From: Desulfurella acetivorans A63
Lineage (GTDB): Bacteria; Campylobacterota_A; Desulfurellia; Desulfurellales; Desulfurellaceae
Direction of reading: 5' to 3'
NCBI GenBank assembly: GCA_000517565.1
Contig: CP007051.1
Span: forward strand, 1,235,001 to 1,279,926
DNA length: 44,926 nt
In this document: piece by piece, positions 26,313 through 36,865 of the stretch
Layout of the letters: each line of letters opens with the position of its first letter
Position numbering within the stretch: the first letter of the stretch is position 1
Translations under genes and position numbers: made by a program
Notes under the pieces: model-generated
The model's database searches: none
Told to the model about the DNA's origin: nothing
The model's input: the letters and a program-made list of their open reading frames with translations, nothing else

Positions 26313-27503
26313 TTATCCCAATATCCCAATCTCTTTGTGTTTATCTGCTATTTGTTTTGCAAGGCCAGTTATCTTTTTAAAGTCTTCAGGTTTTGGTTTA
26401 CCTTTTGTATATACAGGTTCAAACAGTTCAACACTTAAGTTTGTAAGGTTGTTTTTTATATGTTCAACACCTTTGCCGCCCCACCCGAACGATCCAATGA
26501 TGCCTGCAAATTTTGTTTTCGGTCTTAAGGCATTTGCAAGATATGCGGTAGTTATTATTTTAGGATGAACGCCCGCTAGCACAAAAGGAGAGGCAAAAAT
26601 CACAGTTGCTGCATCTACAAGATCCATAGCTATTTCTCCAAGACTTGATTGAGCAATATTGTATGGTCTTGCATATACGCCCTGCTCAATTAATGCATCT
26701 GATAAATAGTCAACGAGTTCTTTGGTGCTACCGTGCATGGATATATAGATTATAAGAGCTTCGTTATACACATTGTCTGATATCCATTTTTTATAAGCAT
26801 CTATTATAAACTGTGGATTTTTATACACTACACCATGGCCTGGCAAAATCATGGAAGGATTTAGTTCTTCTACTTTCTGAATGTTTTTTTGAATATTTTT
26901 TCTAAAAGGCATCATAATTTCTGCATAGTAGCGCTTTGCACCTTCATAAACTAACTTTTCATCTTTTGGTCCAAATATCTTGCTTGTTGCTATATGAGAA
27001 CCAAAAAAATCACAGGTAAAAAGCATCTTTTTCTCTACAAGGTAGATAGACATGGTTTCTGGCCAGTGGACCCATGGCGTAAAGACAAATTGAAGGGTTT
27101 TGTCGCCCAAGGATAAAGTATCGTTATCATTTATTATCATAAATCTGTCTTCATTAATATCAAGCAGGTCTATAAGTAGAGATTTGCATTTTTCATTTGT
27201 AACTACTTTTGCTTGAGGGTACCTTTCAAGCACTGCAGGTATTGAGCCAGAATAATCCTGTTCCGCATGATTTGCTATAATATAGTCTATATTTTTTACA
27301 TTCAAAATGTCTAAATTCCTCAAAAGCTCATGCTTTTTGCATGGATCAACACTATCAATTAAAGCTGTCTTTTGAGAACCAGATATCAAATATGAATTGT
27401 AGCTTGTGCCTTTTGGCAACTCAAGCAACTCATCAAAAATAGGCCTATCCCAATGCCTTGAACCTACATAGTAAACATCTTCGTCAACTTTTTGCACAGC
27501 CAT
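26313..27503 (-). CDS. Flavodiiron protein (FprA type NO/O2 reductase)
   Basis: This 396-residue protein has an N-terminal metallo-beta-lactamase fold (about 1-250) with diiron ligands in NHAEQDYSG (H-x-E-x-D), PWVHWPETM, CDFFGSH and LPGHG. A flavodoxin domain (about 255-396) holds the FMN loops YISMHGSTKELV, SPFVLAG and GSFGWGGKGV. These enzymes reduce NO to N2O or O2 to water in the cytoplasm of anaerobes. Start ATG 27503 follows AAGGAGG. It is the central enzyme of the operon that begins at 28452 under an FNR site. The electron donor could be the ferredoxin encoded downstream. Confidence 0.95.
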   Translation of the reverse strand: MAVQKVDEDVYYVGSRHWDRPIFDELLELPKGTSYNSYLISGSQKTALIDSVDPCKKHELLRNLDILNVKNIDYIIANHAEQDYSGSIPAVLERYPQAKVVTNEKCKSLLIDLLDINEDRFMIINDNDTLSLGDKTLQFVFTPWVHWPETMSIYLVEKKMLFTCDFFGSHIATSKIFGPKDEKLVYEGAKRYYAEIMMPFRKNIQKNIQKVEELNPSMILPGHGVVYKNPQFIIDAYKKWISDNVYNEALIIYISMHGSTKELVDYLSDALIEQGVYARPYNIAQSSLGEIAMDLVDAATVIFASPFVLAGVHPKIITTAYLANALRPKTKFAGIIGSFGWGGKGVEHIKNNLTNLSVELFEPVYTKGKPKPEDFKKITGLAKQIADKHKEIGILG

Positions 27504-27561
27504 TGTAAACCTCCTTGTAAAACATAAGATAGTTTTTTATGTTAAATTTTTATTTTCAAAA

Positions 27562-28043
27562 CTATCTTATAAAATGGGCGCACTCAATGCAAACTTTTTT
27601 ACCATCTTCAATTTTTATGTAATTTTGAGCTACTGCATCAGAACAAACCTGACAAATTTCGTAGTTAAATGTTATTGCTTCTTCTTTAGATGGGTAATCA
27701 AACGGACCCTGCGCATCTATAAGTAAGTTATTGTTGTATAGCACAAATACTTTCCTAAACAGCGCATATGAAACGCTTGTAGGTATACTTGAAGCATTTA
27801 TGCCTTTGCTCCTATAATCCTTAACATAACTGGAGCCAAGGGCGCTTTTTATAATCTCTGGCTTTACCTTAACCTTAAGAGCCTTTTGCGTTTTAATGTG
27901 CATTATAAGAAAAGACCGCAGGCAAAACCCATAGCCATACCGCCACATACATGCCCATGAGTTGCAAGTGCAGCATAAAGCGATTCTTTTTCAGTACCGC
28001 TTACATTTATAGATTCTACCAATTCTTTATAAGTTTCAAACAT
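27562..28043 (-). CDS. FmdE-like metal-binding protein, split by a frameshift
   Basis: Two adjoining frames make up one FmdE-like protein of about 160 residues. The first (ATG 28043, ribosome site AAGGG) encodes 46 residues ending ALATHGHVCGGMAMGFACGLFL; HGHVCGG is the N-terminal metal motif of the family. The second (ATG 27903) continues MHIKTQKALKVKVKPEII and ends in a zinc-ribbon-like pair, CQVCSDAV and KKVCIECAHF. The stop of the first and the start of the second overlap as TAATG. One extra T in the CTTTTC run near 27911 would fuse them into one frame (GFACGLFLIMHIKTQ). It may be a sequencing error, a real mutation, or two coupled polypeptides. FmdE-type proteins occur with molybdenum and formyl-metabolism enzymes, but many are orphans. 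Confidence 0.7.
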
Positions 28044-28053
28044 AAACCCTTCT

Positions 28054-28452
28054 TTATCCAAAGTGTTTTTCATAAACTGGATATAACTGTGTTTCTTCTT
28101 TTATCATCCTGATTTTTAACATACCATAAATTTTCCCAAAATCCCTTGCAAACTGAATCTTATCTGTTATACCTTTTTTGTATGTGTCAAAGAAATTTAC
28201 CACATCTTTAGAAATTTCTTCCATCTCTTCTTTAAACTTTAAAACATTTTCTTCTACATTAACACCTTTGCTTTTTGCTTCATCAAACTTTGAGTATAGA
28301 AACCTATCTTCTTTATCAAGATGCATCAAAAAAAGGTTTTTGCTTTCAAAAAGCTTTTCCTTGGCGCCTTCTTTGTCAATGTTGTTCAATTCATCAAGTA
28401 ATGAAAAAAGCTTTTTATGTTCTTTAAGTAGCTCATCAATCAATTTACTCAT
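28054..28452 (-). CDS. Hemerythrin-domain protein
   Basis: This 132-residue all-helical protein has candidate non-heme diiron ligands in LLKEHKKLFSLLDEL, FLMHLDKEDRFLYSKFD and KEETQLYPVYEKHFG. The set resembles the HHE form of hemerythrin found in oxygen- and NO-responsive proteins. Start ATG 28452 follows GGAGG. It is the first gene of the flavodiiron operon and lies 58 bases from a perfect FNR box. A role in storing or sensing O2/NO or repairing iron centres is inference. Confidence 0.88.
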   Translation of the reverse strand: MSKLIDELLKEHKKLFSLLDELNNIDKEGAKEKLFESKNLFLMHLDKEDRFLYSKFDEAKSKGVNVEENVLKFKEEMEEISKDVVNFFDTYKKGITDKIQFARDFGKIYGMLKIRMIKEETQLYPVYEKHFG

Positions 28453-28481
28453 AATTTGCCTCCAAAGAAGCGATTTTTAAA

Positions 28482-28523
28482 ACTATATGCTATTTAAATA
28501 AAAAAGTATTTGATTTTAATCAA
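28482..28523 (-). promoter_or_regulatory. Perfect FNR box and -10 upstream of the hemerythrin-flavodiiron operon
   Basis: TTGATTTTAATCAA (28510-28523) is a perfect TTGAT-N4-ATCAA palindrome. The minus-strand -10 TATAGT (28482-28487) starts exactly 29.5 bp from its centre, as in class II FNR promoters. Confidence 0.8.
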
Positions 28524-28621
28524 AAAATCAAACATTCAAAATTAACATTTTTTAATTTTATTAGTTACTTTTTTTTAATTTTATTATAATATTCTTAAAT
28601 AAACAGTGGAGGAGATGGTAT

Positions 28622-29670
28622 ATGAAAATCCTGCATTTAGATACACAAAAAGGCTTTAGAGGCGGCGAGCAGCAATTGATATACTTAGCACAAGGTCTAA
28701 GAGAGCTTGGTATAGATTCTATTATTGCCGCTAAGGATGAGTTGTATAAAAAGCAGACGCAATGGGTTTTGAAACAATAGACTCAAGTAAATTAAAGCAA
28801 TTATTAGGTGCAGCAAAACAATGCGATATTCTACACGCTCATGCTTCAAAAGCGCATACTCTAGGCGTTTTTCTTAAATTATTAACAAAAAAACCACTTG
28901 TATACACAAGAAGGGTGGATTATAAACAAAAAAAGATATCAAAACTTAAGTATTTACTAACAGACAAAGTAGTGTGTGTTTCTGATTTTGTGAAACAAAT
29001 CTTGTATGCAAATTACCGCTTGGATTCTGATGTTATATACGATGCAGTGGATCATAGTTTAATTCATAAAGTAAACGCCCAAAAAGTTAGCGAGATAAAA
29101 AAACATTATGGCCCTGTAATAATTGGAAACATTGGAGCGCTTACCGCTCAAAAAGATCACAAAACTCTAATTGATGCAGCAAGCCAGCTTGATAAAAGCT
29201 ATACTTTCCTGATACTTGGTGAAGGAAATCTAAAGCAAGAGTTAGAAGTTTACGCAAAACAAAAAGGTATTACCAATATTGTGTTTTTGGGTTTTAGAGA
29301 TGATATACAAAATTACCTGGCTGCATTTGATCTGTTTGTAATATCATCCCAAAACGAAGGTATATGTTCAAGCATACTTCAGGCATTTTTATTTAAAATA
29401 CCTGTTGTTGCAACAAATGCTGGTGGAGTAAGTGAGCTTATTGGTAACAATCAAAGAGGTCTAATTGCTCCAATCAAAGATTACAAAGCTCTTGCTCAAA
29501 ATATAGAAACTCTAATTCACAATAAACAAATTTCTAAGGATCTATGTGACCAAGCGTATCAATTTAGTAACTATTTTTCTTTAAAAAACATAACTAATCA
29601 ATATAAACTAATTTACGAAAAAATTACAATAACCATAGTTTCTTTGTTTTTGTTAGTGAATTTTAGTTAA
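28622..29670 (+). CDS. GT4-type glycosyltransferase, frameshifted near its N-terminus
   Basis: The frame from ATG 28622 (GGAGGAG site just upstream) gives an N-terminal GT-B start, MKILHLDTQKGFRGGEQQL, and stops after 52 codons. The remaining frame, usable from ATG 28762, continues the first domain (CDILHAHASKAHTLG) and gives the whole C-terminal domain: IIGNIGALTAQKDHKTLIDA, FLGFRDDIQNYLAAFD and the nucleotide-sugar motif SSQNEGICSSILQAF. One extra A in the TATAAAAAGC run near 28750 would restore a protein of about 349 residues reading YKKADAMGFETID. Such enzymes build lipopolysaccharide core or capsule. The acceptor is unknown and no other surface-sugar genes are nearby. Confidence 0.85.
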
Positions 29671-29780
29671 AAAACATTATTAACTTTGCATAACTTCCTA
29701 ATTGAAATAAGTAAATCTTTTATTTTCAACAATAAACAAATACAGGATAAAAAAATATTGCGCAAATAAAGATTTTTTAA

Positions 29781-29834
<54 letters not shown>

Positions 29835-29857
<23 letters not shown>

Positions 29858-30770
29858 TCTTAATTCTAAAGCCTTTTTGCTTGAATTCTTCAAAAACATC
29901 CCTGCTGCAAGCAAAATTCACTTCATAATCTTTAATACTCATTTCTTTTTGTTTGTCAACCAAAATGTCAAAACCTAAATTCTTCCAAGCGGACAAAAAG
30001 TTATTTTTTTCAGATTCATTCATTTTGCCTAAATCTGCATAGTATCTACCATTTAATAATTTTGTACCAACAACATCGTATCCCTTTGACCTGAGTGCGT
30101 TTTCAAATTCTGAATACGTAGGCTTATTCAAGCCACCTACATAAACAATATAATAGTAGTGTGCACTTATATTTTTTTTAACTGCGTACATAATATGCTT
30201 TTGCTCTAAGACTGTTTTTAGTTCATTTAATTGATTAGGACTACAAAAAACTATGCAACTTTCTTTTGCGTTTTCTATCTTTTTAGCAGGTTTTGTAACA
30301 ACATTATTTTGCATGGCTGTGATGGGTTTTGAGACTTGATTTTTTTGCTCAAACCTTTGGGTAGTTGCAATGCTGGTAGTTATTCTTTGTTGTTTTGAAG
30401 CTTCGTTCTTTTGCTCAAGCTCTACAGCAGTTTTTGGATTAACTGGTGTTTCTTTTATCCGGGATACTAAAGTTTTATTATTTGCAGTGGCGTTTTGGAG
30501 CGTCACTACAATATTAAATGCATTATTATTTGATTTGGTTATTTTCTTTGATTTATCTGGTGCTGTATGAGGCTCAACAGGTTTCTCTACTTTTGCAGTT
30601 TGCACCAATGTCTGCTTTTTAGCAAAATAAAATCCGCCAAAAACTGCAAGCCCCAAGACCAAAACTGCAAAAATAGCAATAAACAAAAACTTTACAAAAT
30701 GAGATTTAGGTTTTTTTGGTATATCAATTTTATTTGGTATATTATTTTTTAATAGATTAATTTTGAGCAT
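29835..30770 (-). CDS. SPOR-type membrane-anchored protein overlapping tRNA-Pro
   Basis: This 311-residue protein has a short cytoplasmic N-terminus, one membrane span at about 26-50 ([20 protein letters not shown]), a low-complexity Lys/Thr/Gln linker (about 55-170), then two SPOR-like modules ([20 protein letters not shown]...[20 protein letters not shown] and [20 protein letters not shown]). SPOR domains bind denuded septal peptidoglycan, so a role in cell division or envelope upkeep is likely. It starts three bases after sppA with no clear ribosome site, implying coupling. The reading frame runs 23 bases into the tRNA-Pro gene and uses TAG in the tRNA D-loop as its stop. Confidence 0.8.
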
Positions 30771-30773
30771 AAA

Positions 30774-31610
30774 CTACTTAAATATCATTTGCAAACTTGG
30801 AGTTTTTGATATATCAAGCAGATTTTTTATACTACTAAGACCAAATAAATTAGAGACTCCAGGATAACTATCGCTTAATTCAACAAATTTTAAATTTTTT
30901 TTACCTGTATATTTTTGAAGATACGCTTTTGCTGCATCAAAACCGCCAATTGAATCTATCAGATTATATTTTAGAGCCATTTGTCCAGTAAAAACTCTAC
31001 CATCAGCTAATGGTTTTAATTTTTCTATATTTATGTGCCTTGATGATGCTACAGCATTTAAAAATTGATTATATACACTTTCTACAACGCTAAAAATCAT
31101 TTCTTTATCTGCCTTTGTTGGTTTTCTTAATGGATTTCCAGCATCTTTAACATCACCGCTTTTAACAACTAAATCCTCAATACCAATCTTATTTGCCAAC
31201 TTATAAGCATTAATGCCTTCAAATATGACACCTATGCTACCAGTTAAAGATGCAGGGTAAGTTACAATTTTTCTAGCTCCAAGTGCAGCAAAATAAGCTC
31301 CACTTGCACCAATACTATCAATTAAAGCAACCACTGGCTTTTTTTCATCTATTTGTTTAACTAGGTAATAGATTTTTTCACTTTGTGCTGCATCTCCTCC
31401 AGGTGAATTTATTTTAAGCAAAATTGCACTATACATAGGATCTTTTTGGGCTTGTCTTAGCTGATCGCATATTGTAGAGGCTGTATTTGGTGTAATTATA
31501 CCAGAGATATTAATAACAGCAACTCTAGTAGGGCTCAACAAATAGTAAAAAAAATTAACTACAAAAATTAACAAAAAAACTATAAAGAAAATTTTTACTA
31601 TTTTTTTCAT
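30774..31610 (-). CDS. sppA: Signal peptide peptidase SppA (S49 family)
   Basis: This 278-residue membrane-anchored serine protease of the short, single-domain type has an N-terminal span at residues 5-25. Catalytic Ser103 is in SIGASGAYFAALG and the probable general-base Lys155 is in KSGDVKDAGNP. The oxyanion strand INSPGGD lies near residue 68. It degrades signal peptides left in the membrane. It starts four bases after rpsA in a three-gene operon that ends at the tRNA. Confidence 0.93.
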   Translation of the reverse strand: MKKIVKIFFIVFLLIFVVNFFYYLLSPTRVAVINISGIITPNTASTICDQLRQAQKDPMYSAILLKINSPGGDAAQSEKIYYLVKQIDEKKPVVALIDSIGASGAYFAALGARKIVTYPASLTGSIGVIFEGINAYKLANKIGIEDLVVKSGDVKDAGNPLRKPTKADKEMIFSVVESVYNQFLNAVASSRHINIEKLKPLADGRVFTGQMALKYNLIDSIGGFDAAKAYLQKYTGKKNLKFVELSDSYPGVSNLFGLSSIKNLLDISKTPSLQMIFK

Positions 31611-31614
31611 AATC

Positions 31615-33126
31615 TTACATTAACCTCGAAATCATTTTTCTTCTAGGTATTTCAAGCCTAATTATCTTTATTTTAACTTTTTCATCTTTGTTGACGGTTA
31701 TATTATTAAGTTCACTTTTTGGTATAAGACTCTCAACACCTTTTTCAATTTTAACAAATACACCAAAATCTTTTACACCTGTTACAACACCTTCTATAAC
31801 ATCACCTACTTTGTATTTACCTTCAATTAAACTCCATGGATCTGGTTCAAGTTGCCTCAATGAAAGAGCAATTTTTTTCTTTTCCAAATTAATGTCAATT
31901 ATTTTAGCCTTAATTTTTTGAGAAATGGTAAGCGATGGTCTTTCTTCTGGAGACCATGAAAGCTCATTTGTGTGAATTAAACCTTCAATACCTTCATCTA
32001 TTTTTACAAACACACCAAAATCTTTTATGCCAGTTATAACACCTTCAACAACATCACCTACATGAAATTTTTCTTTAATATCAGACCATGGCTCGGGCTC
32101 AAGTCTTTTAATACTTAAAGCAATTTTTTTCTTTAAGGTATCAACCATGAGTACTTTTGCTTTTATTGTCTGACCAATACTTAATTCTTCCTTTGCTTCT
32201 TTTGGAAATTTAACCCAGCTAATTTCAGAATTATGAACAAGACCTTCAATACCCTCTTCAAGTTCTATAAAAACACCATAATCCACTATATTTGAAATTT
32301 TACCTTCAACAATATCACCTTCTTTAATTTTTGTTTCTTCCCATGGATCGGCTGATAAGTGCTTAATACTTAAAAAAATCCTTTTTTTATCGTCTTTTTC
32401 TTCTATGCGCATAACTTTAGCTTTAATTTCATCCTGTGGCTTTAAAACTTCCCTCGGATTTAAAATTTTTTTCCAGGAGATGTCAGTAATATGAACAAAT
32501 CCATCAACACCACCCAAATCCACAAAAACTCCATAATCTACTATGTTTTTTACCTTACCTGTTACGATATCTCCAACTTTTATTTTATCTATTAAATCGG
32601 ATCTTTTTTTATCTGCAATTTCTTCCAATAATTGTTTTCTTGACAAAATAACATTTTTTTTCTGCTCATCAATATTTATAACTTTGAATTCGTACTCTTT
32701 GCCAATGTAATAGTCAAAATTCCTTTTTTTTGATAAATCAACCAATGATCCAGGCAAAAAAGCCACAAAGCCATCTACATCAACCAAAAATCCACCTTTA
32801 ATAGAAGCTTTTATGATACCTTTTACAGGTTTTCCTTCTTTAAAAGCCTGATTTATTGCATTAAAACCTAATATTCTATCTGCTTTAGCTTTTGAAAGAA
32901 TTTGAAAACCATTTAAATCTTGTTTTCCTAAAAACATAACTTTTATTTTATCGCCAATATTACATTCACTTTTAAACTCGTTTAATGGCACAATACCTTC
33001 TGATTTGTAACCTATATCTACAAATACATAATCGTCTTTAATATTGATAATTGTACCTTCTATAATTTCGCCTTCTTCAAAATCCTTAAAAGTATTTTCA
33101 TAATTCAACATATAATCCTTATCCAT
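31615..33126 (-). CDS. rpsA: 30S ribosomal protein S1
   Basis: This 503-residue protein is built of six S1 RNA-binding repeats. The last four are most regular, each with the DYGVFV/DFGVFV-type strand and a SWKKI, SWVKF or SWSPEE turn. S1 brings mRNAs, especially those with weak ribosome sites, to the 30S subunit. ATG 33126 is preferred over GTG 33138 because it lies five bases after GGAGG, which is itself inside the longer frame. A promoter with perfect TTGACA and TATAAT lies upstream. The S1 protein shows no sign of truncation. Confidence 0.95.
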   Translation of the reverse strand: MDKDYMLNYENTFKDFEEGEIIEGTIINIKDDYVFVDIGYKSEGIVPLNEFKSECNIGDKIKVMFLGKQDLNGFQILSKAKADRILGFNAINQAFKEGKPVKGIIKASIKGGFLVDVDGFVAFLPGSLVDLSKKRNFDYYIGKEYEFKVINIDEQKKNVILSRKQLLEEIADKKRSDLIDKIKVGDIVTGKVKNIVDYGVFVDLGGVDGFVHITDISWKKILNPREVLKPQDEIKAKVMRIEEKDDKKRIFLSIKHLSADPWEETKIKEGDIVEGKISNIVDYGVFIELEEGIEGLVHNSEISWVKFPKEAKEELSIGQTIKAKVLMVDTLKKKIALSIKRLEPEPWSDIKEKFHVGDVVEGVITGIKDFGVFVKIDEGIEGLIHTNELSWSPEERPSLTISQKIKAKIIDINLEKKKIALSLRQLEPDPWSLIEGKYKVGDVIEGVVTGVKDFGVFVKIEKGVESLIPKSELNNITVNKDEKVKIKIIRLEIPRRKMISRLM

Positions 33127-33153
33127 ACAAACCTCCACGACCTTGATTTGTCT

Positions 33154-33181
33154 ATTATAACTTATATAAAAAGCTTGTCAA
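33154..33181 (-). promoter_or_regulatory. rpsA: rpsA operon promoter
   Basis: On the minus strand a perfect -35 TTGACA (33176-33181) and a perfect -10 TATAAT (33154-33159) are 16 bp apart. The -35 is one arm of an inverted repeat, GCTTGTCAA (33173-33181) with TTGACAAGC (33192-33200), whose other arm is the -35 of the divergent promoter. Confidence 0.8.
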
Positions 33182-33191
33182 TAAATAAAAC

Positions 33192-33219
33192 TTGACAAGC
33201 AAAAACAATCGTCTAAAAT
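33192..33219 (+). promoter_or_regulatory. Promoter of the PHP-lipoprotein-ftsH-usp operon
   Basis: TTGACA (33192-33197) and TAAAAT (33214-33219) are 16 bp apart. The expected transcription start, about 33226, is next to the ATG at 33227. No ribosome site is visible, so the first gene is probably translated from a leaderless or near-leaderless mRNA. Confidence 0.7.
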
Positions 33220-33226
33220 TAAAATT

Positions 33227-33901
33227 ATGATTGATTTTCACACTCACACAGTGTTTAGTGATGGAGAACTTATACCATCTGAATTAGTTAAAAGGGCAAA
33301 AGATAAAGGCTATAGAGCTATTGCTATAACTGATCATGCTGATTTTTCAAACTTAGAAATAATTATTAACAATATAAAAAAAGTAACGTATGGTTTAGAG
33401 AAATATTATGGTTTATATGTTTTTTGCGGAGTCGAAATAACGCATGTTCCACCAAAACTCATAAAAAATACAATAGCAGCATCATGGCAACTTGGTGCTG
33501 AAATTGTAGTTGTTCATGGTGAAAGTCCTGTAGAAAATGTTGCCAGTTTGACAAATTTATACGCCATAGAAAGTAAATGTGATGTTTTAGCGCATCCTGG
33601 TTTAATTGATCAAAAAGAAGCTCAACTTGCAGCCAAAAACAATGTGTATTTAGAGATTACATCAAGAAGTGGACATAGCTTAACAAACGGTCATGTATTT
33701 CAAATGGCAAAAAAATATAATGCAAAATGTGTTTTAAATACAGATACCCATTCTCCTTACGATCTTATTGATATAAATTTTGCAAAGACAATACTTCATG
33801 GATGCGGAATGGATGAAAATGAAGTTAACAATATATTGCTAAACAGTGAAGAACTCTTAGAAAAAATTTTAAAAAGGAGATTTTTGTGCTCAAAAAAATA
33901 A
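33227..33901 (+). CDS. PHP-domain phosphoesterase (histidinol-phosphatase-like)
   Basis: This 224-residue PHP-fold metal-dependent phosphoesterase has metal ligands in MIDFHTHTVFSDGE (His5, His7), ITDHADF, GVEITH, VVVHGES, VLAHPGL and NTDTHSP. PHP proteins act on histidinol phosphate, nucleotides or oligonucleotides; the exact substrate cannot be read here. The start is supported by HTH at residue 5 and a promoter ending at the ATG. Its end overlaps the next gene by 16 bases. Confidence 0.9.
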   Translation: MIDFHTHTVFSDGELIPSELVKRAKDKGYRAIAITDHADFSNLEIIINNIKKVTYGLEKYYGLYVFCGVEITHVPPKLIKNTIAASWQLGAEIVVVHGESPVENVASLTNLYAIESKCDVLAHPGLIDQKEAQLAAKNNVYLEITSRSGHSLTNGHVFQMAKKYNAKCVLNTDTHSPYDLIDINFAKTILHGCGMDENEVNNILLNSEELLEKILKRRFLCSKK

Positions 33902-35004
33902 GTCCGCTTTTTTTGTTATCCATTATAATATTTTCTATGTATTCGTGTTCTAGCACAAAACATATCAATCTTACTGTTGAAGAAAAACCACTGCCTATAG
34001 CAAAACAAACGAGTATTGTAAGTCCACCAGTAAAAGTAGAAAAAATCTACAGCGTTGGTCCAGTATCATACAGAGCTAAAATATTTATTTACAACGATAC
34101 ATTATTCATTGGAAGTACAAACAAGCACATTTATATGATAAATCTCAGAACAAATGATATTAAGAGTTTCGATATTAAAGAACCCATAGAAGCAGAAATT
34201 TATGCTGACAACTATATATACGTAGGCACAACAAAAGGACAACTTTTAAAAATGGACTACAAAGGTGATATTATATGGAAAAAACAATTTAGTTTTCCTA
34301 TAGTAGGTAGCATAGTAGAAGATGAAGGTTATTTATACGTAACTACAACAAACAATACTCTTTATAAAATAGATAAATTAGATGGGAAAATTATGTGGGA
34401 ATTCCATAGAAATACAGCACCTATGAGTGTAAAAGGTTTTAGCGTACCGGTTATAACAAATGATGCTATCTACATAGGTTTTGATAATGGCATGCTCTAT
34501 AAGCTAACCAAAAATGGTGATGAAATTTGGGAAGTCAAAGTTGGCAAAGGCGAGCTTTTTGTTGATGTTGATTCAAAAGCTGAACTTACAAGCTCTCATG
34601 TTTATGCAACTAGTACAACGGGTTATACTCAATCAGTATCAATTGACAAAGGAATCAATGTATGGTCAAAAGAAATATCAAGTTTTGCAAACCTACAAAT
34701 TTCTCCTTTTGCTTTATTTGTTGCAAATAAAAAAGGTGGGGTAGATGCACTTGATCCTCAAAGTGGAAATATTATATGGAGTAAAACTCTAAGCTACAAT
34801 TACGATGTATATTCTATGTATTTATCTGGTAATGATTATCTATTTTGTTTGCTATCAAATGGTAGATTGGTAATCTTAAATGCCTTAAACGGAAAAGTTA
34901 TGCAAATATTTAATTTGGGCGGTATTTTTGATTCAAAATTTACATATTATAAAAATGCTCTGTATATAATTTCAAGAAATGGTAGCATATATAAAATTTA
35001 TTGA
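33886..35004 (+). CDS. Outer-membrane lipoprotein with PQQ-like beta-propeller (BamB-like)
   Basis: This 372-residue protein has a lipoprotein signal peptide with lipobox MYSC (Cys at about residue 20) and SSTKH after it. Repeated propeller blades follow: LFIGSTNKHIYMINL, IYVGTTKGQLLKMDYKGDIIW, LYVTTTNNTLYKIDKLDGKIMW, IYIGFDNGMLYKLTKNGDEIW and later VDALDPQSGNIIW. The layout is like BamB of the outer-membrane assembly machine, but PQQ-type propellers are generic. The GTG start at 33886 follows AAGGAGA inside the PHP gene. Confidence 0.82.
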   Translation: MLKKISPLFLLSIIIFSMYSCSSTKHINLTVEEKPLPIAKQTSIVSPPVKVEKIYSVGPVSYRAKIFIYNDTLFIGSTNKHIYMINLRTNDIKSFDIKEPIEAEIYADNYIYVGTTKGQLLKMDYKGDIIWKKQFSFPIVGSIVEDEGYLYVTTTNNTLYKIDKLDGKIMWEFHRNTAPMSVKGFSVPVITNDAIYIGFDNGMLYKLTKNGDEIWEVKVGKGELFVDVDSKAELTSSHVYATSTTGYTQSVSIDKGINVWSKEISSFANLQISPFALFVANKKGGVDALDPQSGNIIWSKTLSYNYDVYSMYLSGNDYLFCLLSNGRLVILNALNGKVMQIFNLGGIFDSKFTYYKNALYIISRNGSIYKIY

Positions 35005-35014
35005 AGGATAAATC

Positions 35015-36857
<1,843 letters not shown>

Positions 36858-36865
<8 letters not shown>

